Origin: Billgrantia pellis
GTDB lineage: Bacteria > Pseudomonadota > Gammaproteobacteria > Pseudomonadales > Halomonadaceae
Reading direction: 5' to 3'
DNA: 64,000 bases
NCBI RefSeq assembly: GCF_008297955.1
Contig: NZ_VTPY01000004.1
Location: forward strand, 62,001-126,000
Shown: positions 1 through 7,660 of the stretch, in pieces
Layout: each line of letters starts with the position of its first letter
Numbering within the stretch: position 1 is the first letter of the stretch
Notes under the pieces: model-generated
What the model saw: only the letters and a program-made list of their open reading frames with translations
Told to the model about the DNA's origin: nothing
Database searches by the model: none
Program-made: the position numbers and the translations under genes

Positions 1-580
1 GCATGCCGGTGTGCTGGGCGCCGCAGAATTCGGCACACTGGCCGCCGAAGACACCTGGCGCATCGGCCTCGAGGCGAATGGTGCTAAAGCGCCCCGGCAC
101 CATGTCGCGCTTGCCTCCCAGGCGAGGAATCCAGAAGGCGTGAATGACGTCCTCGCTGGTGACGCGGAAATCGACCGGTTCACCCGCCGGCATCACCAGC
201 CGGTTGGCGGTGACCACATCCGGCTCACCCTCTTCCCCCGGGTAGCGCACTTCCCACCACCACTGGTGGCCGATCACCTCGATGCGTTCGGGGTCGGTAG
301 TCGCCAGTGGCAATGGCAGCATGCCGCGGCCGGTGGGCGCGGCGAATATCAGCAGCGCAACGATACTGAGCACCGGCAGCAGGACGCCGCCACCCAGCAC
401 CCAGCGCAGCATGACGCGTTGCTCCTCGCGTGGCGTGCGCTGGGGTTGGTGGCGACGACGAAACGTGTAGAGCCATAGCGCATACACACCGAGCGATACG
501 ACGACGGTGACGATGAGCATGGCCCACCAGACCCAGAACTGGCTTCGCGCGGCCGGCCCGGTCGGGTCGAGAATCGACAT
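1..580 (-). CDS. coxB: Cytochrome c oxidase subunit II, 3' end missing (runs off left edge)
   Basis: Subunit II of an aa3-type haem-copper oxidase, the membrane-anchored CuA protein that takes electrons from cytochrome c. The visible part holds two transmembrane stretches (for example WVWWAMLIVTVVVSLGVYAL), then the cupredoxin domain with HQWWWEVRYPG, FRVTSEDVIHAFWIPRLGG and, at the window edge, the CuA cysteines in GQCAEFCGAQHTGM. The C-terminus lies beyond position 1. The first ATG in frame is at 580 and gives MSILDPTGPAA, the usual start of the mature protein. Upstream of it the frame stays open and encodes a lipobox (LLAGC) typical of this family, but no ATG, GTG or TTG precedes that stretch, so the true start is uncertain. 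It is divergent from the DUF2231 gene. Confidence 0.85.
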   Translation of the reverse strand, partial: MSILDPTGPAARSQFWVWWAMLIVTVVVSLGVYALWLYTFRRRHQPQRTPREEQRVMLRWVLGGGVLLPVLSIVALLIFAAPTGRGMLPLPLATTDPERIEVIGHQWWWEVRYPGEEGEPDVVTANRLVMPAGEPVDFRVTSEDVIHAFWIPRLGGKRDMVPGRFSTIRLEADAPGVFGGQCAEFCGAQHTGM

Positions 581-718
581 CTCGCCAGCACAGCCGGCAA
601 GCAGCCATACGAGCGGGAGCCCGGCAAGCCGCCCGGGCCGGCGTGGGCGGTTGACCGCACGCGCACCAAGGCGTTGAATGCAGGTTAGTCGACCTATCCG
701 ATCGCAAAGGACGCGAAC

Positions 719-1207
719 ATGGCTGACGAACCGAAACGCTCGATCAAGAGCCGCGCCGGCATTGCCGGCCACCCACTGCACCCTACCGTGGTCCACTTCC
801 CCGTTGCCTGCCTGCTGCTGGTCGTGGTCAGCGACGCCGCCTTTCTCTATACAGGCGATCCCTTCTGGGCCCGCTCCAGCCTGTGGCTCGCCGGCATAGG
901 CGCGCTGGGTGGATGGGTGGCCAGCACCTTGGGACTGATCGATCTGGTCTCGCTCAGGCGGGTACGCAACCTTATCCTCGGCTGGTGCCACGCCATCCTC
1001 GCCGTCATGATGCTGTCGCTGGCTTCGCTCAATTGGTTGTGGCGTTACTTGAACCCCGTCGACCTGCTGCCCTGGGCGGTTGGCCTCACACTGCTGACCG
1101 CGGGATTGGTTACCCTGGCCGGCATCCTTGGCGGCATGCTGGTCTACGACCACGCCGTCGGTGTCGATATCGAAGACAAGATTCGAGCCGCGATCGAGGA
1201 TGAATGA
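719..1207 (+). CDS. DUF2231 domain membrane protein
   Basis: A 162-residue inner-membrane protein with four predicted membrane helices (about residues 25-43, 50-75, 85-105 and 115-140). The N-terminal HPLHPTVVHFPVACLL is the hallmark of DUF2231, a family of unknown function in which histidines at the first helix could bind haem or metal. Start ATG at 719 is preceded by AAGGA at about 707. It is divergent from coxB. DUF2231 genes often lie beside cytochrome oxidase clusters, so a role in oxidase assembly or electron transfer is possible, but nothing in the sequence proves it. Confidence 0.8.
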   Translation: MADEPKRSIKSRAGIAGHPLHPTVVHFPVACLLLVVVSDAAFLYTGDPFWARSSLWLAGIGALGGWVASTLGLIDLVSLRRVRNLILGWCHAILAVMMLSLASLNWLWRYLNPVDLLPWAVGLTLLTAGLVTLAGILGGMLVYDHAVGVDIEDKIRAAIEDE

Positions 1208-1254
1208 ACCGGACCAGACGCGGTGGGTTGGATTGCGCATCATGACTCTCCCTG

Positions 1255-1677
1255 TCATGCCTCGAAGGGCGTGCTCAATACCAGCACCAGCACCGCCAAC
1301 ATCAGCGCTGCCGACACGATGGCGATCAGCGCGCTGGCCGGCGCCAGCCCACGCAGCCGCTTCTGCTCCAGCCTGACGATCAGCGCCCCGCACAACACAT
1401 GACACAGCACCATGCCGCTGACGGCGGCGAGTTTCAGCACCAGCCAGCCTCCGGCGATCTGTCCGACGATGAACAGCAGGGTTCCGCTTATGATCGCGAG
1501 CAGGGCGAACGGCGTGGCAATATGAGTGAAAAGAAAACGCAGGATGACCGTTGCGGGCACTTCGAACGAGGAAGCGCTGCGCGATCTGGCGTTGGCGAGC
1601 AGCAGCGCCGGCAGGTAGAGAAGCGCCCCGCACCAGCAAACCAGCGTGGCGATATGCAGGAACTTGATCCACGTCAT
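1255..1677 (-). CDS. CopD-like four-helix membrane protein
   Basis: A 140-residue integral membrane protein with four hydrophobic helices and almost no soluble part. The start MTWIKFLHIATLVCWCGALLY resembles the first helix of CopD/HemJ-like families, with a histidine (H8) in helix 1 and a second (FTHIATPFALLAI) in helix 2, arranged as in membrane b-haem or copper proteins. Its position beside coxB suggests a role in oxidase maturation, copper handling or haem handling; this is inference from context. No signal peptide or catalytic motif beyond the helices is visible. Family assignment is moderate, because short four-helix proteins are easily confused. Confidence 0.7.
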   Translation of the reverse strand: MTWIKFLHIATLVCWCGALLYLPALLLANARSRSASSFEVPATVILRFLFTHIATPFALLAIISGTLLFIVGQIAGGWLVLKLAAVSGMVLCHVLCGALIVRLEQKRLRGLAPASALIAIVSAALMLAVLVLVLSTPFEA

Positions 1678-2008
1678 GACAGCATCCTTGCGGTCCAGTG
1701 TGAAGCTACCCTACCCAATGTAAAGAGTCTGGGCCAGACATACCCGCTGCCGGCACCAACCGGCGTATTGCCCCGGCACAGCGCCTTGCTTACCGAACGA
1801 ATCGTCCCGCAATCTTCGGATACCCAAAGCAACGCTACGATACGTTCGGCAATTGCCCCAGCGGAGGAAAAGGTGTTTCCTCTGCTTAACGTCCAACCGG
1901 CCCCATACACCTCAGCGTGACTGGGCGGCATGCCAGTTTCCCCTACACGCCATGCCACACGGCGAGTGACGATACACATTGAACCGTGCCAGAGCAGGAG
2001 ATCTCTCA
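1678..2008. other. Intergenic region upstream of the HiPIP gene, with an inverted repeat
   Basis: About 330 bases between the divergent CopD-like and HiPIP genes. The clearest element is a perfect inverted repeat, GAGGAAA-AGGTG-TTTCCTC, at 1864-1882, which could be an operator or a short hairpin. A Shine-Dalgarno AGGAG lies at about 1996-2000 for the HiPIP start. No convincing gene is seen here; the open frames that cross it have no family features. Confidence 0.5.
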
Positions 2009-2323
2009 ATGGGCAGACAGAGCCGACGAGCCTTCCTTCGCAACAGCTTGCTGGGCATCGCCGCCCTGCCGCTGGGTGTCGGCACTCTCTCACGCCAGAG
2101 CTACGCTCAGGAACTGCCGCGCCTGGACCCGAATGACGAACAAGCCCAAGCGCTGAATTATGTCGAGGACGCCGAGCAGGCCAGCGACCACCCCTCCTAT
2201 GAAGAGGGGGAAGCTTGCAGGAACTGCATGTTCTTCGAACGCCGCAACCAGAGTTGCCAACTCTTTCCCCAGAACAGCGTCGAGCCCGACGGCTGGTGCC
2301 AATCCTGGATCACGCAAGACTGA
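2009..2323 (+). CDS. High-potential iron-sulfur protein (HiPIP), Tat-exported
   Basis: A 104-residue periplasmic electron carrier with one high-potential [4Fe-4S] cluster. Residues 1-34 form a twin-arginine signal (SRRAFLRNSLLGIAALPLG), as expected for a cofactor protein folded before export. Mature cysteines C70, C73, C83 and C97 follow the HiPIP pattern C-x2-C-x9-C-x13-C, with aromatic residues (FF, W) around the cluster. I chose the ATG at 2009 because AGGAG precedes it and the signal peptide starts there; an upstream in-frame codon would add ten residues of non-signal sequence. HiPIPs can donate electrons to terminal oxidases or to photosynthetic or thiosulfate-linked chains. Neighbouring oxidase genes favour a respiratory role, though its partner is unknown. 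Confidence 0.88.
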   Translation: MGRQSRRAFLRNSLLGIAALPLGVGTLSRQSYAQELPRLDPNDEQAQALNYVEDAEQASDHPSYEEGEACRNCMFFERRNQSCQLFPQNSVEPDGWCQSWITQD

Positions 2324-2388
2324 CGCCAAGTCCGGTTCACCATCGGCAGCGTCTGCCCAACCGGCCGGGCGCTGCCGCTCCATCGCCC

Positions 2389-3945
2389 TTACTCCTGGAC
2401 CTCATCGTCCGGAAGCGGCCATTGGTAACGCCGCACGACACTGCCATCCTCGGCGATCGACTCGAGCCGCACGGGAAATCCCCAAAGCTGGTGAAGATGC
2501 CGGATCACCGGATAGACACTGCGCCCCAGCGGCCGGCGGGTATCCTGTACGTGATGGAGGGTGAGTGAGCGGTTACCCCGGATGTTGGCCTCGTAGACCT
2601 GGATATTGGGCTCCCGTAGCGATAGCGCGTACTGCGCCGCCAGCGCCTCGCGAACCCGGCGATAGCCACGCTCATCGTGGATGGCGGTGACTTCGAGCAT
2701 CTCCTCCTGATCGTCATCGACGATGGCGAACAGTTTCAGGTCGCGAATCACCTTGGGCGAGAGGAACTGCTGAATGAACGACTCGTCTTTGAAGTTGCGC
2801 ATCGCGAAGTGCGCCGCTTCCAGCCAGTCCCCCCCCGCCGTATCCGGGAACCATTCGCGATCCTCGTCGGTAGGATTCTCGCACATGCGCTTGATATCGC
2901 TGAACATGGCGAACCCCAGCGCATAGGGATTGATCCCGCTGTAGTAGGGGCTGTCGAAGCCGGGCTGGCTGACCACGGCGGTATGCGATTGAAGAAACTC
3001 GAGCATCAAGCCCTCATCGACCAACCCCTCGTCGTAGAGACGGTTCATCAGCGTATAGTGCCAGAACGAGGCCCACCCTTCGTTCATCACCTGCGTCTGG
3101 CGCTGGGGATAGAAATACTGCGCCAGCTTGCGCACGATGCGTACGATCTCGCGCTGCCAGGGCGCCAGCAACGGTGCGTTTTTTTCGATGAAATAGAGCA
3201 GGTTCTCCTGGGGCTCGGGGGGATAGCGCCCCCCGGCGCGCAATCCCAGCGGGTCGTCGCTATCCTCCGTGCTGCCGGGCAGGGTATCGATCGGCTGGCG
3301 TCCGGGAATGGTGCGCCACAAGGTATTGACCTGGGCCTGCAGGTACTCCGCTCGCTCGGCCTGGCGCCGCACCTCCTCCTCGGCGGAGATCGGCGAGGGT
3401 CGCTTATAGCGATCCACGCCATAGTTCTGCAGCGCATGGCAGGCGTCGAGCAGCTGTTCCACAGCCGTCACGCCATGACGCTCTTCGCATTCGGCCACGT
3501 ACTTGCGCGCGAACACCAGGTAGTCGACGATCGAGCTGGCGTCGGTCCAGGTACGGAACAGGTAGTTGCCCTTGAAGAAGGAATTGTGCCCATAGCAGGC
3601 GTGTGCCATCACCAGCACCTGCATCATCAGGGTATTTTCCTCCATCAGGTAGGCGATGCAGGGGTCCGAGTTGATGACCAGTTCGTAGGCCAGCCCCATC
3701 TGACCGCGCCGATAGGCCTGCTCCACCGCCAGGAACTGCTTGCCGAACGACCAATGATGGTAGCCCACCGGCATGCCCACGCTGGCGTAGGCATCCATCA
3801 TCTGTTCGGTGGTGATGATCTCTATCTGGTTGGGATAGGTATCCAGCCGGTACTCGTCGGCCAGGCGGGCCAGCTCCCGCTCATAGGCTTCGAGCACCTC
3901 GAAGTTCCAGTCGGATCCGGTGGCAATCGGCTTGCGTCGGGTCAT
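2389..3945 (-). CDS. SpoVR/YcgB family protein
   Basis: A 518-residue cytosolic protein of the SpoVR family, close to full length for proteobacterial YcgB. Family-typical stretches include YHHWSFGKQF near the N-terminus, HACYGHNSFFKGNYLF, and MNEGWASFWHYTLMNRLYDEGL in the middle, with several conserved histidines that may bind metal. Biochemical function is unknown; the Bacillus founder affects spore cortex formation, but this organism gives no sign of sporulation. It is the last gene of a three-gene operon prkA-yeaH-spoVR, 17 bases downstream of yeaH, a cluster conserved across many proteobacteria and linked to stationary-phase and nitrogen-stress responses in enterics. Start ATG at 3945 has a GGAGG-like site just upstream. 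Confidence 0.93.
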   Translation of the reverse strand: MTRRKPIATGSDWNFEVLEAYERELARLADEYRLDTYPNQIEIITTEQMMDAYASVGMPVGYHHWSFGKQFLAVEQAYRRGQMGLAYELVINSDPCIAYLMEENTLMMQVLVMAHACYGHNSFFKGNYLFRTWTDASSIVDYLVFARKYVAECEERHGVTAVEQLLDACHALQNYGVDRYKRPSPISAEEEVRRQAERAEYLQAQVNTLWRTIPGRQPIDTLPGSTEDSDDPLGLRAGGRYPPEPQENLLYFIEKNAPLLAPWQREIVRIVRKLAQYFYPQRQTQVMNEGWASFWHYTLMNRLYDEGLVDEGLMLEFLQSHTAVVSQPGFDSPYYSGINPYALGFAMFSDIKRMCENPTDEDREWFPDTAGGDWLEAAHFAMRNFKDESFIQQFLSPKVIRDLKLFAIVDDDQEEMLEVTAIHDERGYRRVREALAAQYALSLREPNIQVYEANIRGNRSLTLHHVQDTRRPLGRSVYPVIRHLHQLWGFPVRLESIAEDGSVVRRYQWPLPDDEVQE

Positions 3946-3962
3946 GGTGCCTCCTCATCCGC

Positions 3963-5246
3963 TCAATGCGCGGCGCGGCGCTTGAACAGGTCGCGGAAAA
4001 CCGGATAGATGTCGCCCGCCTCGACGATCTGGCGCATGGCGAAGCGGTCGGGATATTCGGCGGCGACCGATTCGTACTCCTCCCATAGCGCCTGATGCGC
4101 ATGTGGCGTGATCTCTACATAGGTGTAGTACTGCAGGCGCGGCATCAGCGACTTCACCAGCCGCTCACGGCAGGTAACGGAATCGTCGTCCCAGTTGTCG
4201 CCATCTGAAGCCTGCGCCACGTAGAGGTTCCACTGCGATGGCGGATAACGCCTGGCAATGATCTCGTCGACCAGCGTCAAGGCGCTCGAGACGATCGTGC
4301 CGCCGGTTTCCCTCGAATAGAAGAACTCTTCCTCGTCGACCTCCTTGGCCGCGGTATGGTGGCGCACGAACACCAGCTCAACCTTCTCGTAATTGCGCTC
4401 GAGGAAAAGATACAGCAACAGGAAGAAGCGCTTGGCAATGTCCTTGTGCGCCTGGGTCATGGAGCCCGAGACATCCATCACGCAGAACATCACCGCCTTG
4501 CTAGACGGCTGCGGCTGATTGATCAGGTTGTTGTAGCGCAGGTCGTACGTGTCGATGAACGGCACCGCCTCAAGGCGCCTCTCGAGCCGTTCGATCTCCG
4601 CCTTGAGTTCGCTGATGCGCGATGGGTTACGCAGCACCGGGTCCTTGCGTTCTTCCTCGGCCAGCGCTTCCTGCGCCTCGCGCAGAGCGCGGCGGATGGG
4701 GGCACGCATGGCGATGCGACGGGCATACGCCTCGCGCATGGAGCGCACGATGTTGATCCGCGACGGAACCCCGTCGCGAGAAACCCCGGCGCGTACCGGC
4801 CGCACCTCGTCGAGGTCCTTGAGCGCCTTGCGCTCCAGGTGCGGCAGTTCCAGCCCATCGAAGACGAAATCGAGGAACTCCTCGCGGGTCAGAGAAAAGG
4901 CGAACTCATCCATGCCTTCCCCCTGGTTGGACGCGCTACCCTCGCCGGAGCCGCCGCCACCGCCGCCGCCACCGGGACGGCGCAGACGGTCGCCCTCGAC
5001 GAATTCCTTGTTACCGGGACTGACGATGGTGCGCTTGCCCCCCGGGCCGTGCTGGAAGACCGGCTCGGAGATGTCACGCGTGGGTATCGAGACCTTCTCG
5101 CCGCGTTCCATGTCGGTAATCGAGCGCCGATTGACCGCTTCCTCCACCGAGCGCTTGATATGCGCTCGGTAGCGATCGAGAAAGCGCTGTCGGTTAACGG
5201 CGCTCTTGTTCTTGGCATTGGCGCGTCGATCGATGAAATAGGTCAT
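3963..5246 (-). CDS. yeaH: YeaH/YhbH family protein (DUF444, von Willebrand A-like)
   Basis: A 427-residue DUF444 protein. The C-terminal half carries a vWA-like fold with a MIDAS-type motif in [12 protein letters not shown], followed by a conserved [12 protein letters not shown] segment. The N-terminal part is charged, and a glycine-rich linker ([16 protein letters not shown]) lies at about residues 90-105. It sits between prkA and spoVR with short gaps, so it is almost surely co-transcribed. In enteric bacteria YeaH works with the kinase YeaG (PrkA family) in stress survival; the molecular role is not established. vWA proteins paired with AAA+ proteins often act as substrate or metal-dependent adaptors, which is a reasonable inference for this pair. 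Confidence 0.93.
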   Translation of the reverse strand: MTYFIDRRANAKNKSAVNRQRFLDRYRAHIKRSVEEAVNRRSITDMERGEKVSIPTRDISEPVFQHGPGGKRTIVSPGNKEFVEGDRLRRPGGGGGGGGSGEGSASNQGEGMDEFAFSLTREEFLDFVFDGLELPHLERKALKDLDEVRPVRAGVSRDGVPSRINIVRSMREAYARRIAMRAPIRRALREAQEALAEEERKDPVLRNPSRISELKAEIERLERRLEAVPFIDTYDLRYNNLINQPQPSSKAVMFCVMDVSGSMTQAHKDIAKRFFLLLYLFLERNYEKVELVFVRHHTAAKEVDEEEFFYSRETGGTIVSSALTLVDEIIARRYPPSQWNLYVAQASDGDNWDDDSVTCRERLVKSLMPRLQYYTYVEITPHAHQALWEEYESVAAEYPDRFAMRQIVEAGDIYPVFRDLFKRRAAH

Positions 5247-5270
5247 GCTGACCTCCTGGCTCGCGCCGGC

Positions 5271-7193
5271 TTACTGCGATTTACGCACCCGCAGGTACCA
5301 CTCGGAGAGCAGCCGCACCTGCTTCTCGGTGTAACCCCGATCCTTCATGCGCTCCACGAAATCCTCATGCTTCTTCTGATCCGCTGCCGACGCCTTGGCG
5401 TTGAACGAGATCACCGGCAAGAGTTCCTCGGTGTTGGCGAACATCTTGTGCTCGATCACTCCGCGCAGCTTCTCGTAGGATTGCCAGCTCGGGTTCATGC
5501 CGTTGTTCTGGGCCCGCGCGCGCAGCACGAAGTTGACCACCTCGTGGCGGAAATCCTTGGGATTGGAGATGCCCGCCGGCTTCTCGATCTTTTCCAGCTC
5601 CTCGTTGAGCGACTGGCGATCGAACAGTTCGCCGGTCTCCGGATCTCGATACTCCTGGTCCTGAATCCAGAAATCGGCGTAAGTGACGTAGCGATCGAAG
5701 ATGTTCTGGCCGTACTCGGAATAGGACTCGAGATAGGCGGTCTGGATCTCCTTGCCGATGAAGTCGACATAGCGCGGCGCCAGAAACTCCTTGATGTAGC
5801 GCAGGTAACGCTCGAACGTTTCCTTGGGCAGGTGCTCCTGCTCCAGGCGTTGCTCCAGCACGTAGAGCAGATGCACCGGGTTGGCGGCGATTTCGTGATT
5901 ATCGAAGTTGAAGACCTTCGACAGGATCTTGAAGGCGAAGCGGGTGGAAAGCCCCTCCATCCCCTCGTCGACCCCTGCGGCATCGCGGTACTCTTGGATC
6001 GACTTGGCCTTGGGGTCGGTGTCCTTGAGATTCTCGCCGTCGTAAACGCGCATCTTAGAATAGATGCTGGAGTTTTCGGGCTCCTTGAGCCGCGAGAGCA
6101 CCGAGAACTGCGCCAGCATGCGCAGGGTATCGGGAGCGCAGGGGGCCTCGGCCAGCGAGGAATGTTCGAGCAGCTTCTTGTAGATGTTGATCTCTTCGGT
6201 GACGCGCAGGCAATAAGGCACCTTGACGATGTAGACGCGGTCGAGGAAGGCCTCGTTGTTACGGTTGTTGCGAAACGCCTGCCACTCGCTCTCGTTGGAG
6301 TGCGCCAACACGATGCCGTCGAAGGGGATCGCCCCCATGCCCTCGGTGGGGTTGTAATTGCCCTCCTGGGTGGCGGTCAGCAGCGGATGCAGCACCTTGA
6401 TTGGCGCCTTGAACATCTCGATGAACTCCATCAGCCCCTGGTTGGCCTTGCACAGCCCGCCGGAGAAGCTGTAAGCGTCCGGATCGTCCTGGGAGTAGAG
6501 TTCGAGCTGACGAATATCGACCTTACCCACCAGCGAGGAGATGTCCTGGTTGTTCTCGTCGCCCGGTTCGGTCTTGGAGATGGCGATCTGGTTGAGCCGC
6601 GAGGGATACAGGCGCACCACCCGAAATTGCGAGATGTCGCCGCCGTACTCCTTGAGCCGCTTGGCGGCCCATGGCGACATGATGCTCTTCACGTAGCGAC
6701 GCGGGATGCCGTACTCCTTTTCCAGCAGCTCGCCATCCTCCTCGGGCGAGAACAGCCCCAGCGGCGACTCGTAGACCGGCGACCCCTTGATGGCATAGAA
6801 CGGGATGCGCTCCATCATCAGCTTGAGCCGCTCGGCCAGCGAGGACTTTCCGCCCCCCACCGGCCCCAGCAGGTAGAGGATCTGTTTGCGTTCCTCGAGC
6901 CCCTGGGCCGCATGGCGGAAGTAGGCCACGATCTGCTCGATCGCTTCCTCCATGCCGTAGAATTCGGAAAAGGCGGGGTAGCGGCGAATCACCTTGTTGG
7001 AGAAGATCCTCGAGAGCCGTGGATCCTTGGCGGTGTCGATTACCTCGGGCTCGCCGATGGCCTTCAGCATACGCTCGGCGGCGCTGGCGTAGGCCATGGG
7101 ATCCTCGCGACACAGCTCCAGGTACTCCTGCAGGGTCATTTCTTCCTGCTGGACACGAGAGAAGCGGTTCTGCACATGATCGAAGATGCTCAT
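5271..7193 (-). CDS. prkA: PrkA family serine protein kinase / AAA+ protein
   Basis: A 640-residue protein of the PrkA (YeaG) family. The N-terminal AAA+ core has a Walker A motif GPVGGGKS at residues 110-117, followed by the PrkA C-terminal domain that has distant similarity to kinases. I chose ATG 7193 (MSIFDHVQNRF) because a perfect AGGAGG lies at 7199-7204 and the family starts here; an upstream in-frame ATG at 7226 is weaker. It is the first gene of the prkA-yeaH-spoVR operon (77 bases before yeaH). In enterics the homologous operon is stress-induced. Family members have reported kinase or protease-like activities, so the exact reaction here is open. Confidence 0.93.
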   Translation of the reverse strand: MSIFDHVQNRFSRVQQEEMTLQEYLELCREDPMAYASAAERMLKAIGEPEVIDTAKDPRLSRIFSNKVIRRYPAFSEFYGMEEAIEQIVAYFRHAAQGLEERKQILYLLGPVGGGKSSLAERLKLMMERIPFYAIKGSPVYESPLGLFSPEEDGELLEKEYGIPRRYVKSIMSPWAAKRLKEYGGDISQFRVVRLYPSRLNQIAISKTEPGDENNQDISSLVGKVDIRQLELYSQDDPDAYSFSGGLCKANQGLMEFIEMFKAPIKVLHPLLTATQEGNYNPTEGMGAIPFDGIVLAHSNESEWQAFRNNRNNEAFLDRVYIVKVPYCLRVTEEINIYKKLLEHSSLAEAPCAPDTLRMLAQFSVLSRLKEPENSSIYSKMRVYDGENLKDTDPKAKSIQEYRDAAGVDEGMEGLSTRFAFKILSKVFNFDNHEIAANPVHLLYVLEQRLEQEHLPKETFERYLRYIKEFLAPRYVDFIGKEIQTAYLESYSEYGQNIFDRYVTYADFWIQDQEYRDPETGELFDRQSLNEELEKIEKPAGISNPKDFRHEVVNFVLRARAQNNGMNPSWQSYEKLRGVIEHKMFANTEELLPVISFNAKASAADQKKHEDFVERMKDRGYTEKQVRLLSEWYLRVRKSQ

Positions 7194-7222
7194 CGAAGCC
7201 TCCTGTTTGGCCACCCATTGAA

Positions 7223-7240
7223 CCATCTGGTATCAGATGG
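7223..7240. promoter_or_regulatory. Perfect inverted repeat just upstream of prkA
   Basis: CCATCTG-GTAT-CAGATGG is a perfect 7-bp inverted repeat with a 4-base spacer. It ends 30 bases before the prkA start codon, outside the ribosome binding site at 7199-7204. It could be a repressor operator or an mRNA hairpin affecting translation. The responsible factor is unknown. Confidence 0.45.
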
Positions 7241-7383
7241 CCGCCTCGGTCACTCAACCTCGGGTTACTCATCAGCCTAGACAGCATCCGGGCCGAATGG
7301 GCGGCAAAATATCAACGCAGTGGATGACTAACCATGAGAACGCAGGGAACGTCGAGGGTTCGCTAATAAAACCGGTTCCATTG

Positions 7384-7411
7384 ATCGACGCTGCAATGAT
7401 GCAGCGTCGAT
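7384..7411. promoter_or_regulatory. 12-bp perfect stem-loop in prkA leader
   Basis: Arms ATCGACGCTGCA and TGCAGCGTCGAT with an ATGA loop. No T-run follows on either strand, so it is not a normal intrinsic terminator. It lies between the putative promoter TATAAT (7493-7498, minus) and prkA, and may be an mRNA structure, an operator or a processing site. Confidence 0.45.
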
Positions 7412-7660
7412 GCGCCCGCCCGCCCCTCGCCAGTGCGGCTACGACAGGCGGTGCGCCTGGGATCAGGCCGCGTGGCATGTGGCCTGCCGACCATTATAGA
7501 AGCGCAGGCAGCCTAGGCGACATCCGTCAACGGCAGGGCCCGGCGCAGTGGCCAGCCCCCTAGCGAACGCCCCCCGCGCCAGGGTTGTGTGTACCAGCAA
7601 GAGATTTCATCAGCGTAGCTGGCCCCGCGAAACGCGCTCTCAACGCTGGGGTCAGCCGGG

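Larger units (their letters stand above)
7194..7660. other. Leader/promoter region of the prkA operon with two strong inverted repeats
   Basis: A 467-base gap between fadH and prkA, both on the minus strand, with no convincing gene. On the minus strand a perfect -10 hexamer TATAAT lies at 7493-7498, with no good -35 at 16-18 bases, as in some sigma-S or activator-dependent promoters. Closer to prkA are a perfect 12-bp stem with ATGA loop (7384-7411) and a 7-bp inverted repeat, CCATCTG-GTAT-CAGATGG, at 7223-7240, only 30 bases before the start codon. If the TATAAT is used, the prkA mRNA has a leader of about 290 bases holding both structures. Confidence 0.5.

Noticed and set aside
4356-7280. 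A long open frame of nearly 3 kb on the plus strand, opposite yeaH and prkA
   Set aside because: It has no family features, shows the composition of a reversed GC-rich gene, and lies opposite two well-conserved genes. Similar antisense frames opposite fadH, ccoN, crbS, aceF and aceE were rejected for the same reason.
7277-7282. A CTAGAC half-site upstream of prkA, like the symporter array
   Set aside because: Only one arm is present and no GTC follows at the right spacing; a six-base match is expected by chance.
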